Positions 1-6,246 of a stretch of DNA of 18,312 bases are shown here, in pieces; within the stretch, counting starts at the first letter, position 1, and each line of letters starts with the position of its first letter. The DNA is from JBKHHU01 sp046539045. GTDB taxonomy: Bacteria > Planctomycetota > Phycisphaerae > SM23-33. The translations under genes and the position numbers were made by a program. The notes under the pieces are model-generated. The model worked only from the letters and a program-made list of their open reading frames with translations. It searched no databases and had not been told where the DNA came from. The DNA is taken from positions 1 to 18,312 of the forward strand of contig JBKHHU010000053.1 in NCBI GenBank assembly GCA_046539045.1, given 5' to 3'.

Positions 1-538
1 TCACCATAGTAGTCATCGGAGCAGAACGGTTGCCACTTATGCTGAACCCCTGAACATTGGTTGCCAGCGGCTGTTCTTTGTAGTACGACTCGCCGCTCAG
101 CAGGCTCTTTGCCTCGATGCGATCCGTCAGCCGGTACAGCGGGACAGTCATGTCCAAACCGTCGCGGACGCTGGGGTCCATCCCGGCCGGGTAGCGGATG
201 CTCCCGGTCCGCAGTTTCTTGGTGTCGCTGTCGTACTCGATGATGCAGATTTCGCTGAGATTGATCTTCCCGTTGCCGTTGCTGTCGTACTCCCACAGCA
301 CCAGGCCCTCGGAATCCACTGCCGTGATCAGCAGCGAACTGTTGATCGTACGCTGGAGACGGATGGAACTGACCCGGGCGGTCTGGAGGGATTCGAAGTA
401 GTCTTCGCTATGCGCGTAAGCGTGGGAAAGCGCAGACGCTACACCCGCCACCGTCAGGCCGATGATGGTGGTGATCGCCATGGCCATGACAAGCTCAGCC
501 AGCGTCAGTCCCTGTTTTTTCTGCTGTCTTTCACGCAT
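1..538 (-). CDS. Minor pseudopilin, PulJ/GspJ/PilW-like (3' end beyond window)
   Basis: An open frame of 179 codons starts at the ATG at 538 and runs off the left edge without a stop, so the C-terminus is missing. The N-terminus is a class III prepilin signal: a basic leader of 10 residues (MRERQQKKQG), then LTLAELVMAMAITTIIGLTV, with Glu at +5 and a hydrophobic helix. Residue +1 of the mature protein is Leu rather than the usual Phe. The body is rich in Asp, Ser and Tyr and has no other membrane segment, as in PulJ/PilW-type minor pilins that sit in the membrane and prime or cap the fibre. It starts 4 nt after the stop of the preceding PilV-like gene with only a weak Shine-Dalgarno sequence, so translational coupling is likely. 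The prepilin call is secure; the subtype rests on gene order and general shape. Confidence 0.8.
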   Translation of the reverse strand, partial: MRERQQKKQGLTLAELVMAMAITTIIGLTVAGVASALSHAYAHSEDYFESLQTARVSSIRLQRTINSSLLITAVDSEGLVLWEYDSNGNGKINLSEICIIEYDSDTKKLRTGSIRYPAGMDPSVRDGLDMTVPLYRLTDRIEAKSLLSGESYYKEQPLATNVQGFSISGNRSAPMTTMV

Positions 539-542
539 AGCG

Positions 543-1052
543 TTACCCGTTCTTGTAAACCAGACGCGTCAGCTTGATCGTTTCCGTGCCGCAATAGAAC
601 ACCTGTACCTCCACCCGCACGAAGGTCGGCTCCTGATCGCTGCTCTGTCCGGAGACATACACGTAGGAAACCGACACGCGCCGGGAAAGCCCCGTCGCTG
701 CCGGCGAGTCGATCGCCTGCCCCTGCATGTCCTTGACCATCCCCTCCGGTTCGACGTACCCGTGGTAGTCGTCCATGTTGTCGTAGGATGACCGCCCGAC
801 CTCGTCGCTCTCGGGACCCAGTTCACGGGCGTCTTCGTCGTCCGGATCGGCAAACGGTTTGGAGAGAACTTCCTCCATCATTTCCTGCGCCAGCGCAGCA
901 GCCAGCGTGTTCCGCGCGTTGGCCTGTTCGTTCTGGGCCCCCGCGGAGAACGGCATGGTGATGGCCGTGATCGCCATCGCCAGAATGGATGACGCAAGCA
1001 ACGCCTCCATCAGCGTGAAGGCGGTGGAATGCTTTTTGAGCAAGCGTTTCAT
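543..1052 (-). CDS. Minor pseudopilin, PilV/GspI-like
   Basis: A protein of 169 residues with a prepilin N-terminus: a basic leader of 11 residues, then FTLMEALLASSILAMAITAI. Glu16 is the conserved +5 Glu. The residue before the cleavage point is Ala11 rather than Gly. The MEALLA helix and the following Gln/Asn/Ala-rich segment resemble PilV and GspI, which form the tip of type IV pili or type II secretion pseudopili. Residues about 67-100 are strongly acidic with several Asp/Glu clusters, which might bind a divalent cation (inference). The C-terminal half is beta-rich. It begins 21 nt after the preceding pilin and ends 4 nt before the next, so it is an internal gene of the pilin operon. The ribosome site before ATG 1052 is weak. 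Confidence 0.82.
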   Translation of the reverse strand: MKRLLKKHSTAFTLMEALLASSILAMAITAITMPFSAGAQNEQANARNTLAAALAQEMMEEVLSKPFADPDDEDARELGPESDEVGRSSYDNMDDYHGYVEPEGMVKDMQGQAIDSPAATGLSRRVSVSYVYVSGQSSDQEPTFVRVEVQVFYCGTETIKLTRLVYKNG

Positions 1053-1073
1053 GCCTGTTCTTTCTGGGATCGA

Positions 1074-1580
1074 TCAATAATCGAAGTAAGCCTGTCCCTG
1101 CTCGTCGGTACCGGGGCTGTCGGCGTGGATTGTCATCGTCGACGGCTGGTATATCCATCCGTGCGAGTTGTCGCCACCGGTGGGGAAGCTGTCGGCGTCT
1201 CCGATCATCTGCACGGTATTCTTACCATTGACCGGGTTCTCCGGGATCTCCCGCAGGTACGGACCAAATCGGTAGCCCGACGTCCCGGGCTCGGCCCAGT
1301 TTCCGCCGGGGGTGGTGGCTTTGGTCATGTGGATGATGAACGCTGCCTCGGTCGGTTGCTGGGATTTATCCAGGTCCGGATACCCCGGGGGGACCGAAAG
1401 ATGCTGCCCCTTGAAGACATTGATCTGCATCCGCAGCACGCGGAGGTCGTCGGCGAGCATGCTGGCCCGCGCCTTCTGCGAGGCGTTGGAAAATCTCGGA
1501 AGGATGACCGTCCCCAGGATCGCCAGAATCATGACGACGATCAGAATTTCTACGAGCGTGAAGCCTTTTCCGGCCTTCAT
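1074..1580 (-). CDS. GspG-like prepilin (second pilin of the cluster)
   Basis: A protein of 168 residues from ATG 1580; the frame extends upstream to 1712 but the prepilin leader fixes the start. Leader MKAGKG precedes FTLVEILIVVMILAILGTVI, with peptidase cleavage expected after Gly6 and the +5 Glu present. It resembles the neighbouring pilin at 1744-2205: both have a long N-terminal helix, a segment ending in GPYL followed by a basic or acidic residue and Pro, and a Gly-Trp motif near the C-terminus. They are likely paralogues from a local duplication. The family covers major pseudopilins of type II secretion and related pili, assembled from the inner membrane. A modest SD-like purine stretch precedes the start. 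No assembly ATPase or prepilin peptidase is in this window, so pilus versus secretion cannot be decided. Confidence 0.85.
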   Translation of the reverse strand: MKAGKGFTLVEILIVVMILAILGTVILPRFSNASQKARASMLADDLRVLRMQINVFKGQHLSVPPGYPDLDKSQQPTEAAFIIHMTKATTPGGNWAEPGTSGYRFGPYLREIPENPVNGKNTVQMIGDADSFPTGGDNSHGWIYQPSTMTIHADSPGTDEQGQAYFDY

Positions 1581-1655
1581 GGTGCACCTGCCTTGCATGT
1601 TGGACGTGGTGAACACGGCATCCGGGTCGGCTGATGTGCTAATGCTGGATCCCTG

Positions 1656-1718
1656 ACGTGGTAGAGACCGGCCGGTCCTGCCGCGTGGGCGGGACCGGCC
1701 GGGAAAGCTCAACCACGT
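1656..1718 (-). promoter_or_regulatory. Large GC-rich inverted repeat between first and second pilin genes
   Basis: Arms 1668-1682 and 1688-1702 can form a 15-bp stem (one G-U pair in RNA) with a 5-nt loop; the outer 11 bp are perfect. Outer arms 1656-1662 and 1712-1718 (ACGTGGT / ACCACGT) add 7 bp across an internal loop. A second small stem, 1728-1733 with 1736-1741, lies just after the pilin stop. No T-run follows on the minus strand, so it is not a canonical intrinsic terminator. Its place after the first pilin suggests an mRNA-stability, processing or partial-termination element that lets the first pilin be made in excess. Confidence 0.6.
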
Positions 1719-1743
1719 TCAGTCAGTCGATCCGGGGATCGGT

Positions 1744-2205
1744 TTAGAGATCCTTGTTTTCGGCATCGTTCGGGCTGAAGGTGCCGGTGGTGGTGTTGAG
1801 GTACCAGCCGGTGGATCCGTCACCCGGGCAAGGATCGGAGCCGACACTGATCGCATCAGCGTTCTCGTCGACATAGGTGTTGCTCGGGAACTTCTGGAGA
1901 TACGGGCCGAAGTTCAGCGGACCGTCTCCCGACTCCTGGGTACCGGCCACGTTCGTCTTGGTGGTCATGTCCTTGACGAAATCGGCGGCGTCAACGGTGG
2001 TGCCGTCCCAGCCCGGGAACTTGTCCAGGTGCTGCACCTTGTACAGCTCGATCTGACTGCGGACCGTCTGAAGGTCGCTCCTCAGGGCGGAGTTGCGGGC
2101 GTCACTCGATGCTTCCGTAAACTGCGGAATGACGATGGCAGCCAGGATGCCCAGGATGATGACGACGATCAGAATCTCGACCAGTGTGAAACCTTTGCGC
2201 TTCAT
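1744..2205 (-). CDS. GspG-like prepilin (first pilin of the cluster, likely major subunit)
   Basis: A protein of 153 residues. ATG 2205 is preceded at good spacing by a strong GGAGG (minus strand TTTGGAGGCAAACTT), which fixes the start although the frame is open back to 2457. The leader MKRKG is followed by FTLVEILIVVIILGILAAIV, the classical prepilin cleavage and methylation motif with +5 Glu. The helix continues through a segment typical of GspG-like pseudopilins (RSQIELYKVQH). The C-terminal part carries a GPYL motif, one Cys, and GDGSTGW. First position in the cluster, the best ribosome site and a stable hairpin just downstream all suggest the most abundant subunit (inference). It sits at the end of a leader of about 600 nt containing a probable c-di-GMP riboswitch. 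Confidence 0.9.
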   Translation of the reverse strand: MKRKGFTLVEILIVVIILGILAAIVIPQFTEASSDARNSALRSDLQTVRSQIELYKVQHLDKFPGWDGTTVDAADFVKDMTTKTNVAGTQESGDGPLNFGPYLQKFPSNTYVDENADAISVGSDPCPGDGSTGWYLNTTTGTFSPNDAENKDL

Positions 2206-2680
2206 AAGTTTGCCTCCAAACTTCTCTAGGGTTGGCCCTGCCGGACCACTATCAACCTGCCTCGAAACAATTCGAGATACACTCGGTAAGTCATGTTCTG
2301 GAACTCGAAACAGCGCGACGTTTCCTCTCGAGCGGAAGACCCAACGTCTTCCTGGGCCTGGCAAACCGCAGTGCCTCCAAGACCCGATTGCCCACAGATT
2401 CGCGAACCCGGTCGTCCGGACATTGCTGTCTTCACCTCCCTTGGGGCAGACGACCATGCAGCCAATCCGACGCCTTTCCTCGCTTGCTGGAACCTTGCTG
2501 CTGATTCCTCATGTTCCATTCACCACGAGTATCGGACTGTTCACGCAGGGGCTTAACTAACTCGACAAGAAGTATCGCAGTTTTTACGGCAGCGCTTAGG
2601 GGGGAGACGAGATCGGCGGGCACGCCCGTCGACCTCCCGGCCAAACCGGTCAAGAGCATCGCTGAAATGTCTTGAGTTCC
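2206..2680 (-). other. Long structured 5' leader of the pilin cluster, no convincing gene
   Basis: About 475 nt between the probable aptamer and the first pilin. No recognisable protein is encoded. Three short hairpins are visible: 2334-2340 with 2346-2352 (7 bp, loop of 5), 2304-2311 with 2321-2332 (8 bp with a 4-nt bulge), and 2261-2266 with 2271-2276 (6 bp, tetraloop). Another, 8 bp with one bulge, lies at about 2652-2675, just 3' of the aptamer. The octamer CTCGAAAC occurs twice on the plus strand (2261, 2304). A 65-codon frame from ATG 2423 to 2226 has a GGGAGG 5' of it, but its composition is not protein-like. Confidence 0.5.
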
Positions 2681-2776
2681 CTTCGGCGGCTCGGCGATCC
2701 GTCGACCCTGCTTAACGGTCTAGGGACCCGTAGCTTTGCGCCCAACGCCTCTACAGCGAAGGTAGCCGTTTCGAGG
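2680..2776 (-). promoter_or_regulatory. Probable cyclic-di-GMP-I (GEMM-I) riboswitch aptamer
   Basis: The minus-strand RNA contains GGGCGCAAAGCUACGGGUCC (2735-2716 region), very close to the GEMM-I core GGGACGCAAAGCC-acGGGuC. The 3' end reads CGCCGAGCCGCCGAA against the family's AGCCGGGUUGCCGAA. A family-like fold is possible. P1: CGGCU (2768-2764) with AGCCG (2691-2687), extended by CCUCG (2776-2772) with CG/AGG (2685-2680). P2: CC..CGCU closed on GUAGA, a GNRA-like pentaloop in place of the usual GAAA, then GGCG..GG. P3: GGGUCC with GGAUC, an internal loop, then GACC/GGUC. Deviations are one missing A before CGCAAAGC and a shifted P1. GEMM-I RNAs commonly control pilus and motility genes. 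No intrinsic terminator follows, so the output mode is unclear. Confidence 0.62.
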
Positions 2777-2781
2777 ACTCT

Positions 2782-2800
2782 CCCGGGGCAACTCCCCGGG
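2782..2800 (-). promoter_or_regulatory. Perfect 7-bp GC hairpin just 5' of the riboswitch
   Basis: CCCGGGG (2782-2788) pairs with CCCCGGG (2794-2800) around a 5-nt loop. It would sit at the extreme 5' end of the leader if transcription starts near 2808. A 5' stabilising stem is one reading; it has no T-run and is not a terminator. Confidence 0.5.
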
Positions 2801-2814
2801 TCATCACATCGGTC

Positions 2815-2844
2815 AACATAGGAAACAATCCGTGGGGCAGGCAA
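2815..2844 (-). promoter_or_regulatory. Candidate sigma-70-like promoter for the riboswitch-pilin transcript
   Basis: Minus-strand TTGCCT (2844-2839) and TATGTT (2820-2815) are separated by 18 nt, each matching 4 of 6 consensus bases. The upstream A-tracts at about 2857-2880 could act as an UP-like element. The expected start near 2808 lies just before the 5' hairpin and aptamer, which fits the layout. Confidence 0.35.
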
Positions 2845-2940
2845 ATCACTCGCGCATTTTTGCGGAGTTTTTTTCTGCGCCGGGCTCCTCCCGAGCACCT
2901 CCCCCCTGCTCCGTCCAACCGCAACCAAACAGCGCATTAC

Positions 2941-2976
2941 AAACGCCCGAAAGCGGTTGACCGCCTCCGGGCGTTT
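2941..2976 (-). terminator. Stem-loop terminator after the PAS-GAF-receiver gene
   Basis: AAACGCCCG (2941-2949) pairs with CGGGCGTTT (2968-2976), and an inner GCGG/CCGC stem (2953-2956 with 2961-2964) carries a TTGA tetraloop on the plus strand. Read on the minus strand, the stem ends in GTTTGT, a short T-run. Two smaller hairpins precede it 3' of the gene: 3014-3026 region (CGGGA/TCCCG) and 2979-2985 with 2991-2997 (CCTGGAC/GTCCAGG). It separates the signalling gene from the pilin leader. Confidence 0.6.
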
Positions 2977-3033
2977 TGCCTGGACCCCGCGTCCAGGAAC
3001 TGTTCTGTTATTCCGGGATCGTCCCGCTACGAA

Positions 3034-4707
3034 CTACTTGTTCTGTTTCTGCAACGCCTCGCGACAGGTATCCAGCAGTTGCTTGACCTTGAACGGTTTC
3101 ATGATCACCGCGTGCAGGCCTTCCTTGTTCGCCTTCACGATCGAGTGCCGCGGGTCGTACCCGAAGCCGGTGATCAGGATCACCTCGCAGCCGACGTCGC
3201 GCTTCTTGGCGGCGGAGAACACCTCATAGCCGGTCGCGTTGGGCATCTTGATATCGGATATCACCAGGTCGTACTCGTTCTTGTCGATCATTTCGATCGC
3301 TTCGCCACCGTCGCCGGCGGTATCGACCGTGCATCCGTAGGGATTCAGCACGTCGCGGATGGTGGTCCGAATCAGTTCCTCGTCGTCGGCGACCAGGATA
3401 TGCTTTCCGTTCAGGGTCGGGTCCTTCTGTACCGGCTCGCACGGTGCATTCATCACGCCCGTAGCCGGGCTCGCGATGAACCGCTGGACCGTCTGCCGGG
3501 CCTGCATCGCCCGATCGATCACCTTGTTGAGTCGATTGCGAAGGTCGTCGTGCCCGATATAATCCTCAAGCACCTCGTTGAGGTCGGTCACCATATCGCT
3601 CAGCGGACCGGACAGTTCCGCACAGATCGACCCGGTAATCTGGTTGTGGATCGAATGCCGCTCGAAGACCAGCAGGTTGAGAATGTGCATCGCCAGAGCG
3701 ATGTAGTTGGCGAAGATCTCGCTGAACTGGCGATCCTCTTCGGTGAACGCGTTCAGCGATGTCGCCTCGGCGTTCAGCACGCCGACAACCTTGTCCCTCA
3801 GCCGCAATGGTACCGTCAGGCTGCTCCGGGAATCTTCCAGCCCTTCGACATAGCGCGGATCCTTGCGGACATCCCCACAGATATAGCTTCTGCCGGTAGC
3901 GGCAACATAGCCGCAAATGCCGTTGCCTTCGGTGCTTGCAAAGAATTCATACTTCTCGGCGGCGTCGGTGAGACCAACGGAGATGAGGGTTTCGAGGCGG
4001 TTGGAGCGTTCGTCGAGAAGGAGGAGTGCGAAGTGCTGGTAATCGAGGACTTCCTGCGAACAGGAAATTATCCGCTCTTCCAGAAATTGCAGCCGCTCGA
4101 TGGCGTCGCGGTCCTTGAGCGTTTCGTGTTCCAGCCGTACCAGTTCCCGCCCTGCCCGCTCGATGGCGTTGAGTTTCATCTGCTGGCGTCGCTGGCTGGT
4201 CGCGTCGATAACCACCGCCGCCACCTGGCGAAGCAGGCCCTTGTGATCGCGAACCGGAGAGCAGATGACCTCGAAATACTTGCCGTCTTCCGGCATGAGA
4301 GAGAACTTCTTGCCCAGATCGCCCGCTTTCCGCCCCGCCGCGAACTGCTCATACGCCGTCAGACACAGCTTGCGAAGCGAGTCCAATACCGACTTGGGCA
4401 TGGCCCGGAGCCGACTGTTGGTCCAGACCAGCTCGCCGCTCTCGCCGACGATACAGACCCCGTCGCCGATGCGATCCAGCACCACCGACGCCTGCTGTGT
4501 TACCACACCACGCTCCAGTGGCAGGAAGTCGGCCGTCTCTGCCAGTACCGCGTCGTAGCGGGCGTTGCGCATCTCGCCCAACGCGTCGTCGAGGTCCTCG
4601 GCCATCCGTACGTCAAAATGCTCCCGAAGGAAAGCAAGAATCCCTTCCGCTCCGAGAGTAGGACCACCCAGAACCAACAGCTTCTTCAATTCGGTCCGTT
4701 CAGCCAT
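3034..4707 (-). CDS. Pseudo-receiver/PAS/GAF/receiver signalling protein without kinase ATPase
   Basis: A soluble protein of 557 residues. Residues 8-65 resemble a response-regulator receiver, but the phospho-acceptor position holds Glu57 (YDAVLAET) where the C-terminal receiver has Asp (YDLVISDI). Residues about 72-170 are a PAS-like domain. A helix at 172-213 leads into a GAF domain to about 345 (GICGYVAATGRSYICGDV, then a PLRLRDKVVGVL strand pair). Residues 346-410 are helical and resemble a degenerate DHp. Residues 435-551 are an intact receiver with Asp441/Asp442, phospho-acceptor Asp485, Thr513 and Lys537. No HATPase motifs (N, G1, G2 boxes) exist anywhere. It probably senses a small ligand and passes phosphate or conformation to a partner. 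It starts 48 nt after hemC with AGGCGG upstream, has a likely own promoter, and ends at a terminator. The ligand is unknown. Confidence 0.85.
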   Translation of the reverse strand: MAERTELKKLLVLGGPTLGAEGILAFLREHFDVRMAEDLDDALGEMRNARYDAVLAETADFLPLERGVVTQQASVVLDRIGDGVCIVGESGELVWTNSRLRAMPKSVLDSLRKLCLTAYEQFAAGRKAGDLGKKFSLMPEDGKYFEVICSPVRDHKGLLRQVAAVVIDATSQRRQQMKLNAIERAGRELVRLEHETLKDRDAIERLQFLEERIISCSQEVLDYQHFALLLLDERSNRLETLISVGLTDAAEKYEFFASTEGNGICGYVAATGRSYICGDVRKDPRYVEGLEDSRSSLTVPLRLRDKVVGVLNAEATSLNAFTEEDRQFSEIFANYIALAMHILNLLVFERHSIHNQITGSICAELSGPLSDMVTDLNEVLEDYIGHDDLRNRLNKVIDRAMQARQTVQRFIASPATGVMNAPCEPVQKDPTLNGKHILVADDEELIRTTIRDVLNPYGCTVDTAGDGGEAIEMIDKNEYDLVISDIKMPNATGYEVFSAAKKRDVGCEVILITGFGYDPRHSIVKANKEGLHAVIMKPFKVKQLLDTCREALQKQNK

Positions 4708-4746
4708 TGCATGTACCGCCTGCTTGCCCCGCTAGAACTATTCACA

Positions 4747-4775
4747 ACTATACGATTATTCCCGAATCCGTTCAA
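4747..4775 (-). promoter_or_regulatory. Likely sigma-70-like promoter of the PAS-GAF-receiver gene
   Basis: Minus-strand TTGAAC (4775-4770) and TATAGT (4752-4747) are 17 nt apart; the -10 matches 5 of 6 and the -35 matches 4 of 6 consensus bases. It overlaps the last codons of hemC and predicts a start near 4740, giving a leader of about 33 nt before ATG 4707. Confidence 0.45.
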
Positions 4776-5763
4776 GTCCAATCAGCTCGCGGGCGTCGTC
4801 CCGCTCAAGCTGCGCCCACAGCCGGTTCGTGGCCTCGGACATGCTCTCATCCGACATCTGATACTCGCGCATGCCTTCCCCCCGTCGGGTGGCAACCATC
4901 ACCCTGACCGAGGCCAGACCATCGTCCCGCCCGGCATGGACCGCTACACAGCTGTGACAATCCGCCTCGAGTCGACGCAGGATAAATCGTTCCGCGCGCA
5001 GACTTTCTTCCGCAACAGGGTCACCGATACATCTTAACAGGTTTTCCGCTGCTGTGTCGCCTTTCCTTCCCTCAATCGCCAGGATTCCCTGCCCCCCCGC
5101 CGGAAGGAACTCCTGCAGAGGAAGCGGGTAAAGTCGATCCCTATGCTCCTCAGCCAGCCCGGCCCGGACGAGCCCAGCCATCGCGAGCACCGCAGCATCC
5201 ATCCCCAGTTCGTCCCGGTTCAGGACCTTGTCCAGCCTGGTATCGATGTTTCCGCGAAGTGCCACGATCTGCAGGTCCGGCCGCTCCCGAAGCAGTTGGG
5301 CCCTGCGTCGGACGCTGGAGGTCCCGACGGTAGCTCCGCGGGGCAGTTCCACCAGCGATTGCCCTTTCCGGCTGATGAGTACGTCGCGAGGATCGGCCCG
5401 TTCCGGGCTGGCGATGATCTGCATGTCATCCGGTAATGTGGCGGGCAGATCCTTGGCCGAGTGAACGGCGATATGAACCTGGCCGGTGCGGAGCGCCTCC
5501 TCCAGTTCGGCCGTGAAGACGCCCTTCCCGCCGACTTCCGACAGCGGGCCGCGGTGACGGTCGCCCTTGGTGACAAGAGGAAGGATTTCCACCGAGAGTC
5601 CCGGGCATTTGCGGGTCAGCTCGTTGGCTACGAGTCGGGTCTGAGCCATCGCCAGGCGGCTGCCCCGGGTGGCGATGCGGAGGGAGTCCGGCCGTTTCGA
5701 ATCGCTCGAGTCGGTTGTGGAACCTGCTGAATGCACAGGGGAAGCTGTACCACGTGTCGGCAT
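4756..5763 (-). CDS. hemC: Hydroxymethylbilane synthase (porphobilinogen deaminase)
   Basis: Cytosolic enzyme of tetrapyrrole synthesis that condenses four porphobilinogen units into hydroxymethylbilane. From ATG 5763 it is 335 residues, near the family's usual 300-320. Signature segments are LRIATRGSRLAMAQT (28-42), HSAKDLP (101-107), ADPRDVLIS (123-131), GTSSVRRRAQL (147-157) and GMDAAVLAMAGL. The dipyrromethane cofactor is attached to Cys269 in LEADCHSC, where most homologues have GGC. The frame is open back to 5925, inside atpC, but that extension has no family similarity, so ATG 5763 was chosen; it lacks an obvious SD sequence and leaves a Ser/Thr-rich N-terminus of about 27 residues. 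It follows atpC by 49 nt and may be read from the ATP synthase transcript. Linkage of hemC to these genes is probably incidental. Confidence 0.93.
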   Translation of the reverse strand: MPTRGTASPVHSAGSTTDSSDSKRPDSLRIATRGSRLAMAQTRLVANELTRKCPGLSVEILPLVTKGDRHRGPLSEVGGKGVFTAELEEALRTGQVHIAVHSAKDLPATLPDDMQIIASPERADPRDVLISRKGQSLVELPRGATVGTSSVRRRAQLLRERPDLQIVALRGNIDTRLDKVLNRDELGMDAAVLAMAGLVRAGLAEEHRDRLYPLPLQEFLPAGGQGILAIEGRKGDTAAENLLRCIGDPVAEESLRAERFILRRLEADCHSCVAVHAGRDDGLASVRVMVATRRGEGMREYQMSDESMSEATNRLWAQLERDDARELIGLERIRE

Positions 5764-5791
5764 GAAATACAAGATGTGGCTGCAAATCGGT

Positions 5792-5809
5792 CGCGGGAGA
5801 CACCCCGCG
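5792..5809 (-). promoter_or_regulatory. GC hairpin immediately after the atpC stop codon
   Basis: CGCGGG (5792-5797) pairs with CCCGCG (5804-5809) around a 6-nt loop, only 3 nt past the atpC stop. No T-run follows on the minus strand, so it may mark an mRNA 3' end or a processing site rather than a full terminator. Confidence 0.4.
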
Positions 5810-5812
5810 CAC

Positions 5813-6241
5813 TCAGCCGCGTGTGCGACGCCGGTACTTCTGCACGAGGCTGAACTTGTCCCTCGCTGCCTTGATCGCCGCTTCCCGACTGGCGACTTCT
5901 TCATCCGTGACCCGGGGCAGCGCACGGGCCTTTTCGATCTCCTCGTATACTTCCTCCGGGTTCATCTCACCGAGTTCCTGCAGGTCCTCGGCCAGGAGAG
6001 TAAACTCATTCTCGCGTACCTGCACGAAGCCCCCGGAGACAAAGTACTGCTGGGTCAGGCCCTCGGGGTCCTTGATCTCAAAAAGCCCGCTGCCGACCAT
6101 CCCGATCAGGGGCGCGTGGTTTCCCAGCACACCCACCTGTCCGTCGGGCCCGGGATAGACCACGCTGCGGGCGTCTGACGTGACCGAGCGTCCGTCCGGG
6201 GTGATCGCCTCAACACAGAATGTGCGTCTGAACGGCGCCAT
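5813..6241 (-). CDS. atpC: F-type ATP synthase epsilon subunit
   Basis: A 142-residue epsilon subunit of the central stalk of F1, which couples rotor movement to catalysis and can inhibit ATP hydrolysis. The N-terminal half is the expected beta sandwich (VYPGPDGQVGVLGNHAPLIG, then FVSGGFVQVRENEFTLLAE); the C-terminal half is two helices rich in Glu, Arg and Lys. The start could be GTG 6247, which shares a base with the nitroreductase stop, or ATG 6241; ATG is preferred because the mature fold begins there, though neither has a good SD. Unusually, it is separated from atpD by two unrelated genes, yet its tight junction with the nitroreductase gene implies one transcript. Confidence 0.93.
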   Translation of the reverse strand: MAPFRRTFCVEAITPDGRSVTSDARSVVYPGPDGQVGVLGNHAPLIGMVGSGLFEIKDPEGLTQQYFVSGGFVQVRENEFTLLAEDLQELGEMNPEEVYEEIEKARALPRVTDEEVASREAAIKAARDKFSLVQKYRRRTRG

Positions 6242-6246
6242 GTTCA

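Noticed and set aside
2226..2423. 65-codon leader frame with an upstream GGGAGG, ending 20 nt before the first pilin
   Set aside because: The spacing to ATG is long (about 11 nt), the composition is not protein-like, and the region is better explained as structured leader RNA. A translated leader peptide cannot be fully excluded.
2206..2457. In-frame N-terminal extension of the first pilin
   Set aside because: The prepilin leader and a strong GGAGG fix the start at ATG 2205; an 84-residue extension before the cleavage site would be incompatible with prepilin processing.
2860..5037. 725-codon plus-strand open frame
   Set aside because: It lies antisense to hemC and the PAS-GAF-receiver gene, both with clear domains and motifs. 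The translation is rich in Arg, His, Asp and Leu without recognisable domains; this is typical of the opposite strand of GC-rich genes.
5764..5925. In-frame extension of hemC into atpC
   Set aside because: It overlaps the end of atpC, has no similarity to hydroxymethylbilane synthase and gives a protein far above family length.
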